The position numbers were made by a program, and so were the translations under genes. A stretch of DNA of 39,033 nt from Bacillota bacterium. Its GTDB lineage: Bacteria > Bacillota > Clostridia > Christensenellales > SZUA-584. The DNA is taken from NCBI GenBank assembly GCA_023399095.1, contig JAEWQS010000038.1, positions 1-39,033 of the forward strand. Direction: 5' to 3'. Below, one piece after another: positions 1 through 8,426 of the stretch. Positions within the stretch are counted from its first letter, which is position 1, and each line of letters begins with the position of its first letter. Under the pieces are notes generated by a model. That model saw only the letters and a list, made by a program, of their open reading frames with translations, did not search any database and was not told the DNA's origin.

Positions 1-25
1 GTCGGCAAAGCGCCAAAAAGGGCGG

Positions 26-211
26 CTACTGCATCGGCGCCGGAGAGACGGTAAAAGCGTCAAAGCCGCCGATGCCGTTGGTTTCAGCGGCCGTTGGCGA
101 TACAGCGGACGACGGTATGACAAGCTCCGGAACAGCGTCATTATCGGTGTCTGAGCAAGCCGACAGCAAAACGGCAAACACGCAAAGAATAATCAGTATC
201 AATTTTTTCAT
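26..211 (-). CDS. Small secreted lipoprotein, function unknown
   Basis: This gene encodes a 61-residue protein with a lysine start (MKK), a hydrophobic stretch to about residue 18 and the lipobox LLSAC with Cys19, so it is very likely lipid-anchored on the outside of the membrane. The mature part is only about 42 residues, rich in Pro, Ser, Ala and Asp, without a recognisable domain. An AAGGAG ribosome site lies just upstream of the ATG. It resembles the next gene (328-600) in lipobox region, an Asp/Asn-rich start of the mature chain and SPxP motifs, so the two are probably paralogues. I do not recognise a family. Confidence 0.62.
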   Translation of the reverse strand: MKKLILIILCVFAVLLSACSDTDNDAVPELVIPSSAVSPTAAETNGIGGFDAFTVSPAPMQ

Positions 212-278
212 AATGTCTCCTTAAGCATATTATCCGCATAACAAACAAATTATTGCTGCAAATCTGGGCTAAATATAA

Positions 279-311
279 GAAGATGCCTCGATTAACAACC
301 AAGACATCTTC
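279..311 (-). terminator. Possible weak terminator of the 328-600 gene
   Basis: Reading the minus strand, GAAGATG (305-311) pairs with CATCTTC (279-285) across a 19-base loop and is followed by a TTATATTT stretch. It sits 17 bases past the stop of the upstream lipoprotein gene. The loop is long and the T-run imperfect, so this is only a candidate. Confidence 0.35.
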
Positions 312-327
312 CAATGTGTCGAAGGGG

Positions 328-600
328 TTATGGCGTGAGCTGAGGCAATGGCGATACCAGATTGCCATTGTCGCCGTATCCGGGTAAGTTTGCATCCGGC
401 ATCGGCGATACAAGACCGCCATCGTTGCCATTTTCGGGCACGTTAGGCGACACATCCGGCAAAATATCATATGGCGACGCGTAGGGCGACGCATTTGGTA
501 AGTCCGGAATGCCGTTGTTGTCGTTATTCACGCCTGTGCAGCCCGTCAATAATACGGCCAGCATACAAATGATAACTAATGTCATAAACGTTTTTTTCAT
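328..600 (-). CDS. Small proline-rich lipoprotein
   Basis: The product is a 90-residue lipoprotein: MKK start, hydrophobic segment, lipobox LLTGC with Cys21. The mature chain has no hydrophobic core and is made of Asn, Asp, Gly and Pro, with recurring SPY/SPN/SPMP/SPLP motifs; the pieces GGLVSPMPD and GNLVSPLPQ form an imperfect internal repeat. This looks like an extended, disordered surface tether rather than an enzyme. A strong AAGGAGG ribosome site precedes the ATG. It lies in the same direction as the related lipoprotein at 26-211, 116 bases apart. Function unknown. Confidence 0.65.
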   Translation of the reverse strand: MKKTFMTLVIICMLAVLLTGCTGVNNDNNGIPDLPNASPYASPYDILPDVSPNVPENGNDGGLVSPMPDANLPGYGDNGNLVSPLPQLTP

Positions 601-812
601 TTTTTTCGCCTCCTTCTTAAGTTAGTATTCGCATATGTGCTCATTTTATTGATAAATAGCTCTTTAGAGCGCTAGCCAGATTTTGCGATTTTTCCACGCA
701 AAGCGTTTTCAAGCTGTTTCGCATATTGCTATAAAAAAACGAAATATACCTCACATGCGGCATGTCATGTGGCGCCGCGCCCTGCGTGGTTTCGCATAAC
801 TCACATCCCAAT

Positions 813-873
813 CGTAGGGGCGATCATTAATCGCCCGCGTTCCATTCTCCGCGCTCCATAAGAAAATGCTCCG
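813..873. repeat. GTAGGGGC palindromic repeat, copy 1
   Basis: The copy starts CGTAGGGGCGAT and contains the partly complementary ATCGCCCGCG arm 16 bases on. Its tail (CCGCG-TCCATA-AAGAAAATGC) matches the copy at 7981-8042 almost base for base, which shows that the two belong to one dispersed element of about 60 bases. Confidence 0.7.
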
Positions 874-982
874 ATTGCTTCGTCCTAAGTTTGGATTTAC
901 TGTTTACTTTGAATAAAATGTACCTATAGAACTGGATAACATTAAGATACTTTCATAAGCTTAATATCGTAGTCTGCGTTGC

Positions 983-1020
983 AAAAACGATGTTTATTAG
1001 ACAAAATCGATGTTTATTAG
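983..1020. repeat. Two direct repeats, possible regulator binding sites
   Basis: AAAA(A/T)CGATGTTTATTAG occurs at 983-1000 and again at 1003-1020, with a period of exactly 20 bases, about two helical turns. The second copy ends 8 bases before the -35 element of the trkA promoter, the usual place for an activator. The regulator is unknown. Confidence 0.5.
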
Positions 1021-1028
1021 GCATTTTA

Positions 1029-1058
1029 TTGAGAAAGATATATTTTACATGGTATAAT
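1029..1058 (+). promoter_or_regulatory. Promoter of trkA-trkH
   Basis: TTGAGA (1029-1034) and a perfect TATAAT (1053-1058) are separated by 18 bases, giving a sigma-A-type promoter about 50 bases before the trkA start codon. Confidence 0.75.
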
Positions 1059-1114
1059 GATATTTAAAATAAAATTTACAATTTTTTAGACTTTGCGGAG
1101 GCTAATAATACGAA

Positions 1115-2470
1115 ATGAAAATTATTGTGGCAGGTGACGGCAAGGTTGGTTTTACACTTTCGGAACATCTCTCTCGAGAAGGTCATGATATAACGATCAT
1201 TGATAACAGAAAGGACGTTCTGCAAAAAACCATTGAATCCCTTGACGTGATTACGATTAAAGGCAATGCGGCGAGTGTGTGCGTTCTCGAAAAAGCGGGG
1301 GCAGGAGAGGCAGATCTGCTTATCGCAGCCACATCAACGGATGAATTAAATATGCTGTGTTGTCTGTTGGCGAAAAAACTGGGTATCCAAAATACAATTG
1401 CCAGAATCAGAAATCCTGAATATAGCGAGCAGCTATTTATGATGAAAGACGAAATGGGGTTGAGCATGGTTGTCAATCCCGAGCTGACTGCTGCGATGGA
1501 GATATCGCACTTGATTAGCTTTCCTTCGGCAATCAATGTGGGCGTTTTTGCGGATGATCGGGTCTATTTGGTGGAATATATAGTACGGGCTGAGAATCCT
1601 TTGGCAGGACAGACGGTCTCAAAAATTCACCAAGATTATTCCTCAGATGTGCTCATTTGTGGGGTATACAGAGGAGCAGAGATTTTCATACCCAAAGGGG
1701 ACTTTGTTATTGAAGTCAATGATCATATTTACATCACAGGCGAGTATGAGAGTATTCGTCAATTCATCATGTCGCTGGGACACCGTGATAATAAAGTGAA
1801 ATCGGTGATGATGGTTGGGGGCGGATTGATCGCCCAGTACTTGAGCCATATACTCATAGAATATGGTATTGAAATAAAAATAATAGAGAAAAACAACAAC
1901 AAATGCGAACAATTATGCGAATGTGTTCCGGATGCGCTTATTATTTATGGAGACGGAACGGAAAAAGAGCTTTTGGATTCTGAAGGCATTGAACGGGTTG
2001 ACGCATTTGTCGCGCTGACCGATATGGATGAGGAAAACCTCATTATGTCCATGTATGCCGCTTATAAAGATGTCCCTAAAGTCATCACAAAGATCAACAG
2101 GTTGGAATATACCGATGTGATTCAAAAAGCGGGAATTGACAGGGTCATAAGCCCAAAATATATAGCTGCGAATCAAATCGTCCGTTATGTAAGGAGCATG
2201 CAAAAACAAAAGGGGAGCTACATCAAAACCCTGTATCGTATTATGGGTAAATCAGCTGAAATTGTTGAATTTGTGGCCACCTCATCAACAAAGCATCTCG
2301 GACAACCTTTATCCGAGATTCCGTTAAAAAAAGATATTCTTATTACAACCATTGTTCGTAATGATGACGTTATTATCCCAAAGGGCAGCGATTTAATCTT
2401 AGAGGGCGATCATGTGATTGTCGCCACTGCAAAGAAGCAGCTCGAAGACTTGAATGAAATTTTCAAATAA
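1115..2470 (+). CDS. trkA: Trk potassium uptake regulatory subunit TrkA
   Basis: This 451-residue peripheral membrane protein is the NAD-binding gating subunit of a Trk/Ktr-type potassium channel. The layout is the full duplicated form: a Rossmann RCK_N domain with the Gly motif GDGKVG at residues 7-12 and acidic Asp30 for the nucleotide ribose, an RCK_C domain at about 145-220, a second RCK_N domain with GGG at 235-237, and a second RCK_C domain at about 370-450. Length matches the family (about 450). A GCGGAGG ribosome site precedes the ATG. The partner channel gene starts 15 bases after the stop, so the two are surely co-transcribed. Expression may be controlled through the direct repeats in front of the promoter. 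Confidence 0.93.
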   Translation: MKIIVAGDGKVGFTLSEHLSREGHDITIIDNRKDVLQKTIESLDVITIKGNAASVCVLEKAGAGEADLLIAATSTDELNMLCCLLAKKLGIQNTIARIRNPEYSEQLFMMKDEMGLSMVVNPELTAAMEISHLISFPSAINVGVFADDRVYLVEYIVRAENPLAGQTVSKIHQDYSSDVLICGVYRGAEIFIPKGDFVIEVNDHIYITGEYESIRQFIMSLGHRDNKVKSVMMVGGGLIAQYLSHILIEYGIEIKIIEKNNNKCEQLCECVPDALIIYGDGTEKELLDSEGIERVDAFVALTDMDEENLIMSMYAAYKDVPKVITKINRLEYTDVIQKAGIDRVISPKYIAANQIVRYVRSMQKQKGSYIKTLYRIMGKSAEIVEFVATSSTKHLGQPLSEIPLKKDILITTIVRNDDVIIPKGSDLILEGDHVIVATAKKQLEDLNEIFK

Positions 2471-2485
2471 TAAAGGACAAGCATT

Positions 2486-3940
2486 ATGAACTTTGGCATG
2501 ATAAAAAATCTATGCGGTCAGGTTATCAGATTTGAAGCTATTTTTATGGCGTTATCGCTCATCGTGTCTTTTATCTACGGTGAATATAAATCAACCATTG
2601 TTTTTAGTGCCACCATAGCGTTTATGCTGGTACTAAGCTTTGTCTTGACTTACAAAAAACCATTGAAAAGATCATTTTACGCAAAAGAGGGGCTTGTAAC
2701 CGTATCGCTATCATGGGTGATTATTTCTTTCTTCGGTGCAATGCCGTTTTTTTTCAGCGGTGCGATTCCGTCAATTGTAGACAGCTTATTTGAATCCATT
2801 TCCGGCTTTACCACAACCGGCGCAAGTATTCTGACTGATGTGGAAATTCTGGACAAAAGTATACTCTTTTGGCGCAGCTTTACACATTGGATTGGAGGCA
2901 TGGGCGTATTGATGTTCGTGATGGCAATATTGCCTCTGTCGGGGGCAGACCCGTTACACCTCATGAGAGCAGAAAGCCCAGGGCCAACCACGGAAAAACT
3001 GGTTCCCAAAGCCCGCCAGACCGCCATGATACTATACAAGATATATATTGGCATCTCTCTTCTTGAAATCGTGCTGCTTCTTTTCGGTGGAATGCCCTTG
3101 TATGACAGCATTGTCCACACTTTCGGCACGGCCGGAACGGGTGGTTTTTCGATTAAGAATGCCTCGATTAGCGCATATAACAGCGTATATATTGAAATTG
3201 TGATTACGGTTTTCATGGTCTTGTTTGGTATTAACTTTAGTGCGTTCTTCCTTTTGCTGGCCAAAAAGTTCAAGAGTTTTCTCGCACATGAGGAATTACG
3301 GGTATACGTGGGCATTGTTCTTATTTCGATGATCGCAATTGCAATAAACATAACCGGAACGGTATACCAGAGCTATGGTGAAAGCATACGGTATTCGTCT
3401 TTCCAAGTGGCCTCTATCATGACGACGACAGGATATGCCACAGCAAACTATGATCAATGGCCGACATTAAGCAGATTTTTACTTTTGTTATTAATGTTTA
3501 TCGGCGCATCCGCCGGTTCTACCGGCGGCGGTATCAAAGTTTCTCGATTTATTATCATGTTTAAAGCCTTAAAACGTGAAGCATTAAGAATTCTGCATCC
3601 ACAAGCGGTAAAACTGGTGAAACTTGATAATATCCCAGTCCATGAAGATGTGATACGGGGAACAGGCATTTTTATGGTTGTCTTTATTGGGATCACAGCT
3701 GTGTCAACCTTGTTTGTATCCTTTGACGGATTCGACATGAAAACTTCTGCATCTGCAGTGGCCGCGTGCATTAATAATATTGGGCCTGGTTTGGGAATGG
3801 TATCGCCAATAGGCAATTATTCTGCATTTTCAATCTTTAGCAAGATCATTCTGTTTATTAATATGTTGATCGGAAGGTTAGAAGTGTACCCAATACTTCT
3901 GCTTTTGTCACCGGCTATTTGGCACAAAAGAAAGTTTTAG
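2486..3940 (+). CDS. trkH: Trk potassium transporter, membrane subunit TrkH
   Basis: The product is a 484-residue integral membrane protein of the TrkH/KtrB superfamily, the potassium-conducting pore that pairs with TrkA. Several hydrophobic helices are visible, interspersed with the four pore loops typical of the family: FTTTGAS, GTGGFS, TTTGYAT and NNIGPGLG. The conserved segment GASAGSTGGGIKVSR, which follows the third pore loop, is present. The length fits TrkH. It follows trkA after 15 bases with a modest AAAGGA ribosome site. No obvious terminator follows. Confidence 0.93.
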   Translation: MNFGMIKNLCGQVIRFEAIFMALSLIVSFIYGEYKSTIVFSATIAFMLVLSFVLTYKKPLKRSFYAKEGLVTVSLSWVIISFFGAMPFFFSGAIPSIVDSLFESISGFTTTGASILTDVEILDKSILFWRSFTHWIGGMGVLMFVMAILPLSGADPLHLMRAESPGPTTEKLVPKARQTAMILYKIYIGISLLEIVLLLFGGMPLYDSIVHTFGTAGTGGFSIKNASISAYNSVYIEIVITVFMVLFGINFSAFFLLLAKKFKSFLAHEELRVYVGIVLISMIAIAINITGTVYQSYGESIRYSSFQVASIMTTTGYATANYDQWPTLSRFLLLLLMFIGASAGSTGGGIKVSRFIIMFKALKREALRILHPQAVKLVKLDNIPVHEDVIRGTGIFMVVFIGITAVSTLFVSFDGFDMKTSASAVAACINNIGPGLGMVSPIGNYSAFSIFSKIILFINMLIGRLEVYPILLLLSPAIWHKRKF

Positions 3941-4009
3941 TGCTTATATTTAAAGGGATTTGGAACTGTTTAGATATAAACGACTAAAATAAAATGGGAG
4001 GTATGTTTC

Positions 4010-4708
4010 GTGATTATAGTAAAAGATAATGATTGGTTAAAGAAACACGAAAAACATTACCGCGTTGAACCTTGTGCGAATGTGATAAGAATGAAAGAAT
4101 TATTTGAAGCAGTAAAACAAGGACTCGATAATTCAAATCATTTCAGCGTAGTTAAGGTTCAAGCTAAAGAAGAGCATGATCATATCTTGGTTTTTGAGAA
4201 TTCAGAGTTTAGTCAACTGTGCTATTTTTTACTTGAATTTAATGAAGATGACAATAGCATTAACATATATGAAAAGCTGATGCTTAAAGAGCCTGTATTG
4301 CCAAATATCACCGAAGAAAGGAAACCTTATTGCTTACCAAGATTTAATTTTGGTATTTTTCTTTTCGGACTTATTCTTTTCGTTTTTCCAGCCTTTATTT
4401 ATAAGTATTGGTATGATAGGAAAGTGAAGAAATTTGAAAAAATATCTGAACATAATGCAAGTGTAATAAGTAATAGAAGAGCTTGGGATAAAGCTTGGGA
4501 TAAATGGGAGAATGAAATCTTAGATGAGGCCTATCTGCCAGATACAGAAGAGAAATTAGATGCAATTGAAAAAATCACATCGAATACTTTAACGATAATT
4601 GTACAAAAAATTTGTGGAGATGCAAAGTTTACGATGCCTCAAATTCACGAATATACCAAAAGACAAATTTTGCTACAGGCATTAAAGAGGAAGCAAATAA
4701 GCGAATAA
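4010..4708 (+). CDS. Hypothetical one-helix membrane protein
   Basis: A 232-residue protein of no family I recognise. The start is GTG at 4010, chosen because GGGAGGT lies 8 bases upstream. Residues 1-110 are polar and mixed; one strong membrane helix spans about 113-134 and is followed by a basic Tyr/Trp-rich stretch (KYWYDRK); the C-terminal 95 residues are charged, helical and contain two consecutive AWDKAWDKW-like Trp/Asp/Lys units. The gene is clearly richer in A and T than the flanking genes, which suggests horizontal origin. It stands alone between trkH and the SpoIID-dockerin gene. Confidence 0.7.
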   Translation: MIIVKDNDWLKKHEKHYRVEPCANVIRMKELFEAVKQGLDNSNHFSVVKVQAKEEHDHILVFENSEFSQLCYFLLEFNEDDNSINIYEKLMLKEPVLPNITEERKPYCLPRFNFGIFLFGLILFVFPAFIYKYWYDRKVKKFEKISEHNASVISNRRAWDKAWDKWENEILDEAYLPDTEEKLDAIEKITSNTLTIIVQKICGDAKFTMPQIHEYTKRQILLQALKRKQISE

Positions 4709-4754
4709 ATTGGTCTTTAAAATCCGGTACAAACAATAAACCTGCCGGAAACCA

Positions 4755-4783
4755 TTGATAGATTGAAGATGTCATAGTATAAT
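4755..4783 (+). promoter_or_regulatory. Promoter of the SpoIID-dockerin/cohesin pair
   Basis: TTGATA (4755-4760), a 17-base spacer and TATAAT (4778-4783) form a near-ideal vegetative promoter. The start codon follows about 65 bases later. Confidence 0.75.
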
Positions 4784-4848
4784 ATGACAAACGGTTTTGT
4801 ATATTTTTTAGTCATTTTGTTTGCAGGTGGTGGGGATAGGATTATACT

Positions 4849-6600
4849 GTGAAGAAATGCAAAAGATTTTTGGCGTTGATATTCGCTCTTCTCATGTTTG
4901 GCGCGACGCCTGCCTATGCAGCCGCATTCCATACCGATATTCGCGTGCTCCTTTCCATTGACGGATCGAAGCCCGTCGATTTCACCATCATTGGAGACTA
5001 TTCTTTAAAAGAAGACCCATCGTTTAAATTCGAATCCGATAAAATGACAATATCCGTCGTGGGCAACAGGCCGGTGCTGACATCGGGCGATGCTACGTTT
5101 ACTGCGTCTTCCATCACTTTCACAAGCAAAGATTACAACGGCACATCCTCTTACATGAGAATGACAAACTCAAAGTACGGCGTATGCACGTACTTAGGAG
5201 ACGTATCGTTTGACGTCGAGCAGGGTGCTATCCGGGTGATAAACACGCTGCCGATAGAGAGTTATCTGTACGGCGTGGTACCGCACGAGATGAGCAACCG
5301 GTTTCCAGTCGAGTCGCTTAAGGCACAGGCCGTCTGCGCTCGCGGGTACGCCGTAGCGAACTGCTCAGAATTTCGTCTGCGCGCTTATGACATATTGGAT
5401 ACATCCGCCGATCAGGTGTATCACGGCTACGCAAGCAAGTATAACCGCGCGATATCCGCCGTGAACGAGACGGCGGGGCAAGTGCTATCCTACGACGGCA
5501 ATATCATACAGGCGTACTATTCGGCATCCAACGGCGGGCAGACCGAGCTTACGGGCAACGTATGGTCGAGCAACCTGCCGTATTTTGTGCAGAAAGACGA
5601 TATATATGACCTCAAGAACCCAGCCAGCCTCGAAGAAAAATTGTTCATACCTTCCGAATTCAATGATAAGACGCTGTCGCTTATGGACTCGTTTTTATTT
5701 AATATATTGCAGCGCGCCGCAAACGAAGCTGCAGGCGAGAACGTTAAGCTTATATCCACGGTGCGCGTCAAAGCGCATGACGCGAGCTACGACCCGCCCA
5801 GCCGCTGTTACACGAAGGCGGACATCGTTTTTATGGTGTCTAACGGCGACGGCAGCAAGACAGGGCAGCTTGAGGTGACAATTTCGCTGGACGATCTCGT
5901 TTGTACAGACGAAAATCGGTTGGGCATTTTCAACACTGGCAGAACGACGATGCGCATGCGCGGTGCCGAAGTCGGTGTGCTGGAAAAACGGAATGAGGAA
6001 TATGCCGGGTGGTTTTTGACGAACCGTCGGTACGGACACGGCGTGGGCCTTTCTCAGCGCGGCGCGGAGCAACGCGCGACAGACGGACAGCCGTACAAGC
6101 ATATACTTGCGTTCTATTATGAAGATACGCAGCTTTGCACCATCGGCACGTATGAAACCGCACCCGCGCTCAAGAGCGACACGTATCATATCGCTAAGTC
6201 GGGCATAAGCGGCATAAAGCCGGGTACGGCTCCGGGTGAGCTGCTGTCGCAGCTTAAGTCGGATGGCGGCACATTGAGCGTTATTTCGCCGGACGGCGCC
6301 GCGAAAACAGAAGGAAGCATGGCCACCGGTGATTTTGTAAGAACGGTGTACGGCGACGGTACGTCGTATTTTGATCTCCCCGTCGTGCTGTTCGGAGATA
6401 TAGACGGCGACGGAAGCATTTCGCAGACCGATCTTGACGCGCTGCGGCAGCATGTGTTGAACGTGACGAAACTGACAGGCCCATATCTTGCGGCAGCGAA
6501 TGTCAACCACGACGGTGCGGTGGACAGCCTAGACGTATTGCTGCTTATGAAGAATCTGAACGGCGACTATTCAATAAAACAAAAGGGGAGTGAAGCTTAA
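4849..6600 (+). CDS. Secreted SpoIID/LytB-domain protein with C-terminal dockerin-like domain
   Basis: A 583-residue exported protein with a GTG start and a signal peptide (cleavage after about residue 25, AYAAA). Residues about 120-440 form a SpoIID/LytB domain, the fold of lytic transglycosylases that cut peptidoglycan strands lacking stem peptides. The segment PIESYLYGVVPHEM carries the conserved Glu147, and the closing block YGHGVGLSQRGAE is intact. From residue 516 there are two calcium-loop repeats, DIDGDGSISQTDLDALR and NVNHDGAVDSLDVLLLM, the signature of a type I dockerin. SpoIID of B. subtilis has no dockerin and a membrane anchor instead. The next gene encodes a cohesin-like domain, the expected docking partner. 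Whether it acts in sporulation or in general wall turnover cannot be read from sequence. Confidence 0.85.
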   Translation: MKKCKRFLALIFALLMFGATPAYAAAFHTDIRVLLSIDGSKPVDFTIIGDYSLKEDPSFKFESDKMTISVVGNRPVLTSGDATFTASSITFTSKDYNGTSSYMRMTNSKYGVCTYLGDVSFDVEQGAIRVINTLPIESYLYGVVPHEMSNRFPVESLKAQAVCARGYAVANCSEFRLRAYDILDTSADQVYHGYASKYNRAISAVNETAGQVLSYDGNIIQAYYSASNGGQTELTGNVWSSNLPYFVQKDDIYDLKNPASLEEKLFIPSEFNDKTLSLMDSFLFNILQRAANEAAGENVKLISTVRVKAHDASYDPPSRCYTKADIVFMVSNGDGSKTGQLEVTISLDDLVCTDENRLGIFNTGRTTMRMRGAEVGVLEKRNEEYAGWFLTNRRYGHGVGLSQRGAEQRATDGQPYKHILAFYYEDTQLCTIGTYETAPALKSDTYHIAKSGISGIKPGTAPGELLSQLKSDGGTLSVISPDGAAKTEGSMATGDFVRTVYGDGTSYFDLPVVLFGDIDGDGSISQTDLDALRQHVLNVTKLTGPYLAAANVNHDGAVDSLDVLLLMKNLNGDYSIKQKGSEA

Positions 6601-7926
6601 GTGAGACATGTATTCGCGTTTATCGTAGCGCTTTTGATGATAACGGCGGTGCCGACAATCGCTCTTGCGACGGACGTTTTCGTCACAACGGATTCGACTG
6701 CGGTCAAAGTAGGAGATACTGTGACGCTGACGGTTATCGTCACGGACGACCATATCGGAGTCGCAAGCGGCAGCTTCACATATGACCCCGCTTTGCTGAC
6801 GTATGACAGCAGCGACGGCGGCGCTTCAGACGGGTATATCAACATGGTCTCGGCGCAGGAAGGCGGCTCTTCCTCGCTTTCTGTGGTGATAAAATTGACA
6901 GCGAAAGCCGAAGGCACAGCAGCCGTGAACGTCTCGATAGACAACATATTAAGCTACGACGAGCAGCCGCTCGAAAAAGCAGAGGGACAAGTCAGCATCA
7001 CAATAGCCGCCGCTGACGCGCCCCCGCAGACAAGCGACGGCGAAGAGAGCGACCCTCCGGTCGATCTGTCGCAGACGGGCGTCGCGGCGCAGAACGTGAC
7101 GGGCACTGAGGCGCAGATGTATGTATGGCGCGACCTCAGCAGCCTGACGCTTCCTTCGGGGTTTGCCGACAGGCAAGTGACGTATGCGGGCGAACAGGTG
7201 GGCGCCGCCGCCATTCCCGACAGCGACGAAATGATACTGCTGTATCTTTCCGAAAAGGCGGGTGAGAACGCGGGGTACTATATATACAACGAGCAAAACA
7301 GCACGCTTAATCCGTATATCACGATCACGTCCAAAGCGGCGAGCTTTTCCATCATCCCGGATCAGACTGTGACAGCGCCCGAGGGGTTTGAGGAGACGAC
7401 GCTTGAATGGGACGATCAATCGCTGCCAGCCTGGAAAACGGCGGAGTCCGGCGATACCGTTTATCTTGTATACGCCCGGAATTCAAAGGGAGAAAAGGGA
7501 TTCTATCTTTTCAACGCGGAGGACGAATCCGTGCAGCGCTACGCGGCGGTTCCTAACCAAGGAGCGGCGCCGCCGACGAGTTCGCCAGCGGGTTCGGCAA
7601 CAGGTTCGGCCACCTCCGAAAAGCCCGTTGTAGACCAAACCGCGCAAATAGACGACCCTCTAGGTGTCACAATAGACCGCACGCTGTTCATCGTGCTTTG
7701 CATTGCCGCTGCGCTGATACTCGCGGCTGCGGCAGTGTTTGCGACGCTTTACATGAGACGCCCACGCAGCAATCACAGGCGCGCGACGCGTATGAAGGAG
7801 AGACTGGAAGAGAAACAAGCGCCGGTATCTCCGACGGTACAAGCGAAAGAGAAGGCACCTTCTGCGCGCCGGACGCCATCGCCGCGCAAGACAAAAGTGC
7901 GCGTTCGCCGTCGGGACGACGATTGA
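6601..7926 (+). CDS. Membrane-anchored cohesin-like domain protein
   Basis: A 441-residue surface protein whose GTG start touches the stop of the dockerin gene, so the pair is translationally coupled. A signal peptide covers residues 1-23. Residues about 25-137 match a cohesin fold by pattern: repeated Val/Thr strands, the VASGSFTYDPALLTYD segment and the late VVIKLTAKAEGTAAVNV strand. Residues 182-241 and 257-318 are two copies of a beta-rich unit (PSGF/PEGF ... YLLY/YLVY ... GYYIYN/GFYLFN ... PYITI/RYAAV). A Ser/Thr/Pro/Gly linker, a membrane helix (361-384) and a strongly basic cytoplasmic tail of about 55 residues follow. It would hold dockerin-bearing proteins at the membrane surface. 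The cohesin call is by eye. Confidence 0.75.
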   Translation: MRHVFAFIVALLMITAVPTIALATDVFVTTDSTAVKVGDTVTLTVIVTDDHIGVASGSFTYDPALLTYDSSDGGASDGYINMVSAQEGGSSSLSVVIKLTAKAEGTAAVNVSIDNILSYDEQPLEKAEGQVSITIAAADAPPQTSDGEESDPPVDLSQTGVAAQNVTGTEAQMYVWRDLSSLTLPSGFADRQVTYAGEQVGAAAIPDSDEMILLYLSEKAGENAGYYIYNEQNSTLNPYITITSKAASFSIIPDQTVTAPEGFEETTLEWDDQSLPAWKTAESGDTVYLVYARNSKGEKGFYLFNAEDESVQRYAAVPNQGAAPPTSSPAGSATGSATSEKPVVDQTAQIDDPLGVTIDRTLFIVLCIAAALILAAAAVFATLYMRRPRSNHRRATRMKERLEEKQAPVSPTVQAKEKAPSARRTPSPRKTKVRVRRRDDD

Positions 7927-7980
7927 TCGCCCGTGTCAAATAAGAAATACCCAGCGAACATAACCACAATTGCACATCAA

Positions 7981-8042
7981 CGTAGGGGCGGCCAGTGGCC
8001 GCCCGCGTTCCTTTCCCGCGTTCCATATAAGAAAATGCCCCG
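7981..8042. repeat. GTAGGGGC palindromic repeat, copy 2
   Basis: CGTAGGGGCGGCCAGTGGCC can fold on itself (GGGCGGCC with GGCCGCCC), and the tail CCGCG-TTCCATATAAGAAAATGC matches copy 1 at 813-873. It lies just past the cohesin gene. Confidence 0.72.
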
Positions 8043-8159
8043 CAACCGCAGGGCATCCTCTTTAGCGACATCGATGCTAATTCAGCAAATCCTCATATGT
8101 GACATTCAAAGTTTTTGCAAATTTTTTTAGTTCAACATATACACGTTTTTTATTGGAGC

Positions 8160-8402
8160 CTATTTAATTTCCTGCTCAAGGTTACGAAAATATTCTGTAT
8201 CAAAAAATTCCGTTAAAGAAATGCCTAATCCATCACAAAGCATTTTTATCGTAATGATGCCAGTATTCTTGCTCGATCCATTGAAGATGTTTTTTACTGT
8301 TGACTTATGAACGCCTGAATTGTTGGCAAGAGCATACTTGGTTATATGCTGTTGCTTGCACAATTCAATTAAACGTAATTTGACAGCCTCATGTGTATTC
8401 AT
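8160..8402 (-). CDS. Cro/C1-type helix-turn-helix regulator
   Basis: An 80-residue protein made almost entirely of an XRE-type DNA-binding domain: helix 2-turn-helix 3 falls at about residues 20-37 (ITKYALANNSGVHKSTVKNI), followed by the helices of the five-helix bundle and a short acidic tail (FFDTEYF). It has no ligand or dimerisation domain beyond this. The gene diverges from the SLOG-family gene at 8532, and the intergenic space holds a palindrome that is the likely operator, so it probably represses itself and its neighbour. The start is supported by an AAGGGTG site upstream of the ATG. Confidence 0.85.
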   Translation of the reverse strand: MNTHEAVKLRLIELCKQQHITKYALANNSGVHKSTVKNIFNGSSKNTGIITIKMLCDGLGISLTEFFDTEYFRNLEQEIK

Positions 8403-8426
8403 AAAACACCCTTATGTCTATAAAAA

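Larger units (their letters stand above)
601..1052. other. Intergenic region between divergent lipoprotein and trkA genes
   Basis: About 450 bases without a supported gene. It holds a short palindrome GCTCT-TT-AGAGC (659-670), an inverted pair CACATG/CATGTG near 750-775, one copy of the GTAGGGGC repeat (813-873) and a 20-base-spaced direct repeat in front of the trkA promoter (983-1020). No convincing small reading frame was seen. Confidence 0.6.

Noticed and set aside
5695..6510. Minus-strand frame of 271 codons opposite the SpoIID-dockerin gene
   Set aside because: Shadow of the coding strand, no start signal, Arg/Cys/His-rich.
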